Assembly: GCA_947575935.1 (NCBI GenBank)
Contig: CANPPM010000174.1
Span: 1-6,076, forward strand
Length of the DNA: 6,076 nt
Reading direction: 5' to 3'
DNA from: an uncultured Butyricicoccus sp.
GTDB taxonomy: Bacteria; Bacillota; Clostridia; Oscillospirales; Butyricicoccaceae
Shown: positions 4,977-6,076 of the stretch, piece by piece
Layout: the number at the start of each line of letters is the position of its first letter
Numbering within the stretch: position 1 is the stretch's first letter
The notes under the pieces: model-generated
What the model was told of the DNA's origin: nothing
Databases searched by the model: none
Seen by the model: the letters and a program-made list of their open reading frames with translations, nothing else
Program-made: the position numbers and the translations under genes

Positions 4977-6076
4977 TTAGCCCCAGGACTTGCCGATATC
5001 CGCACCGAAATGGTTTGCAATAATATAGCAAATCAAGATGAACAGCAGCACACAGATCGAAATTGCGTCAGACATCTGCGCATAACCATCCTGCGAATAC
5101 TGGAACGCCAAATAGGATAGGTTGCGGGTTTCCGACGTCATCAATAGGATGATCAAATCCAGCTCTTTGGCAATGCTGATAAAGACCAACATAAAGCCCG
5201 AAATAAAGCCCTGCTTTGCCAGCGGAATGATAATGGATGCCATACGCTTCCAGAAACTTGCGCCTGCAAGATCGGCAGCCTCTTCCAGCTCGGTACTGAT
5301 CTGCAGCATGTTCGCTGTACCTGAACGGCTGGCAAACGGGAAGTGCTTGACGATCGACACCAGTAGGATCAACGTAAAGGTACCGTACAATGATGGAATC
5401 AGCCCGCCTAAGCGCGGACGGGAGAACATCGACAGATAGATCGCAGAAAATGCCACGCCAGGCATCAGATACGGGATGAAAACCAGCTGCTCCGTCAGCT
5501 GTCCATACCACTTGCCGCGGCCTCGGGTCGAAATATAGCCGAGGAACTGCCCAGAAAACGCCGTAATGACCGACGCGATAATACTGAGCCGTACCGTGTT
5601 CCATAGCGCGATAAAGAAGTGTTTATTCTTGAAAATACCGTTAACATTGAGGGTCAGGTTCTCCGATTCCCCGATGTAATTGTAAAGGGTCAGATTATCC
5701 AGCCGGTAGCCGCCGCCCGTGCGAATCTGGAAAGACTCCATCACCAAAACGAACATCGGCAGAACCATCGCTACAAGCAGAAAAACTACGATAAAGACCA
5801 GCAGCGGCAACTTCGCCTTGCCCAGCGGAATCGGCGTATGACGGGTCCCCTTGCCGCCCATTGTCTCATAAGATTTACGGGTACCGACCGCGCGCTGATT
5901 GGCGAAGATCGTGCCCGAAGCCATCAAGATCAGCAGGATGCTCATCGCATAACCGACGCCTTTGGGCGTGCCGTCGATAAAGGTACGCATTTTTGTCGCC
6001 AGTGTATAATACCCGATACGGGTCCCAAGGTTTGCCGCAACGCCATAGGAACCGACCGATTTGGACAGCGACATAA
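4977..6076 (-). CDS. ABC importer permease, fused two-domain Fe(III)/AfuB-FbpB type (5' part beyond the window)
   Basis: Inner-membrane channel of a binding-protein-dependent ABC importer. The frame is open to the right window edge. The first Met in view (MSLSKS, 6074) has no start-site context and lies inside a membrane domain, so I treat the gene as truncated by the window. In the visible 365 residues, numbered from that Met, residues 1-57 look like the end of a first permease domain (LGTRIGYYTLATKM, then a helix at about 38-57). After a basic linker a second full domain follows, with helices near 89-111, 156-178, 192-212, 223-243, 284-305 and 336-353. The ATPase-docking EAA loop is clear at 264-284 (EAADLAGASFWKRMASIIIPL spread, with the conserved Gly at 270 and Pro at 283). 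Two domains in one chain is the FbpB/ThiP-type layout. The gene precedes its ATPase by 120 bases. The transport role is firm; the substrate is unknown. Confidence 0.93.
   Translation of the reverse strand, partial: MSLSKSVGSYGVAANLGTRIGYYTLATKMRTFIDGTPKGVGYAMSILLILMASGTIFANQRAVGTRKSYETMGGKGTRHTPIPLGKAKLPLLVFIVVFLLVAMVLPMFVLVMESFQIRTGGGYRLDNLTLYNYIGESENLTLNVNGIFKNKHFFIALWNTVRLSIIASVITAFSGQFLGYISTRGRGKWYGQLTEQLVFIPYLMPGVAFSAIYLSMFSRPRLGGLIPSLYGTFTLILLVSIVKHFPFASRSGTANMLQISTELEEAADLAGASFWKRMASIIIPLAKQGFISGFMLVFISIAKELDLIILLMTSETRNLSYLAFQYSQDGYAQMSDAISICVLLFILICYIIANHFGADIGKSWG

Noticed and set aside
4977..6074. Treating the Met at 6074 as the true start of the permease
   Set aside because: The sequence after it aligns with the interior of a first permease domain, not an N-terminus. 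The frame stays open to the window edge and the upstream sequence needed to judge a ribosome binding site is absent.

Overview
The window looks like chromosomal DNA of a mid-GC, low-toxicity-of-AT Firmicute, most likely a gut-type Clostridia member (Oscillospiraceae/Ruminococcaceae-like). This is an inference from three things: the lipoprotein leader (MKKVIALLLALAMVFSLAAC followed by a Gly/Asp/Asn-rich linker), strong AAGGAG-type ribosome binding sites, and the absence of any Gram-negative outer-membrane features. Every gene I can support is on the minus strand, so the window reads right to left.

Right part (6076 to 2242): an ABC importer operon of the Fe(III)/AfuA-FbpA type, in the order permease, ATPase, substrate-binding lipoprotein. 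The permease is cut by the window edge. What is visible is the end of its first membrane domain and all of its second, so it is a fused two-domain permease. The ATPase is complete with all catalytic motifs and a C-terminal regulatory domain. The binding protein is complete. A strong intrinsic terminator with 13-bp arms and a U-tract closes the operon 34 bases after the last stop. Both intercistronic gaps (about 120 and 102 bases) carry inverted repeats, so protein dosage may be adjusted at the RNA level. The substrate cannot be read from the sequence: this family includes importers of ferric iron, sugar phosphates, phosphonates, thiamine and polyamines.

Left part (2070 to 392): a second, separate unit. 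A good sigma-A promoter (TTGATT, 17 bp, TATGAT) has a 7+3+7 dyad filling its spacer. It drives a 179-residue four-helix membrane protein of unknown function. Downstream lie a possible 39-codon small ORF and a stand-alone metallo-beta-lactamase-fold protein resembling the C-terminal domain of ComEC, without that protein's membrane channel. The dyad-in-promoter arrangement suggests one repressor-controlled unit of unknown function, and it is the most interesting part of the window.

The leftmost 391 bases hold no convincing gene. They contain one sizeable stem-loop and a few very short open frames.

I see no tRNA, rRNA, CRISPR array, insertion sequence, attachment site or phage gene. No wholly new system is demonstrated. 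The regulated membrane protein/small ORF/MBL unit is the best candidate for follow-up.
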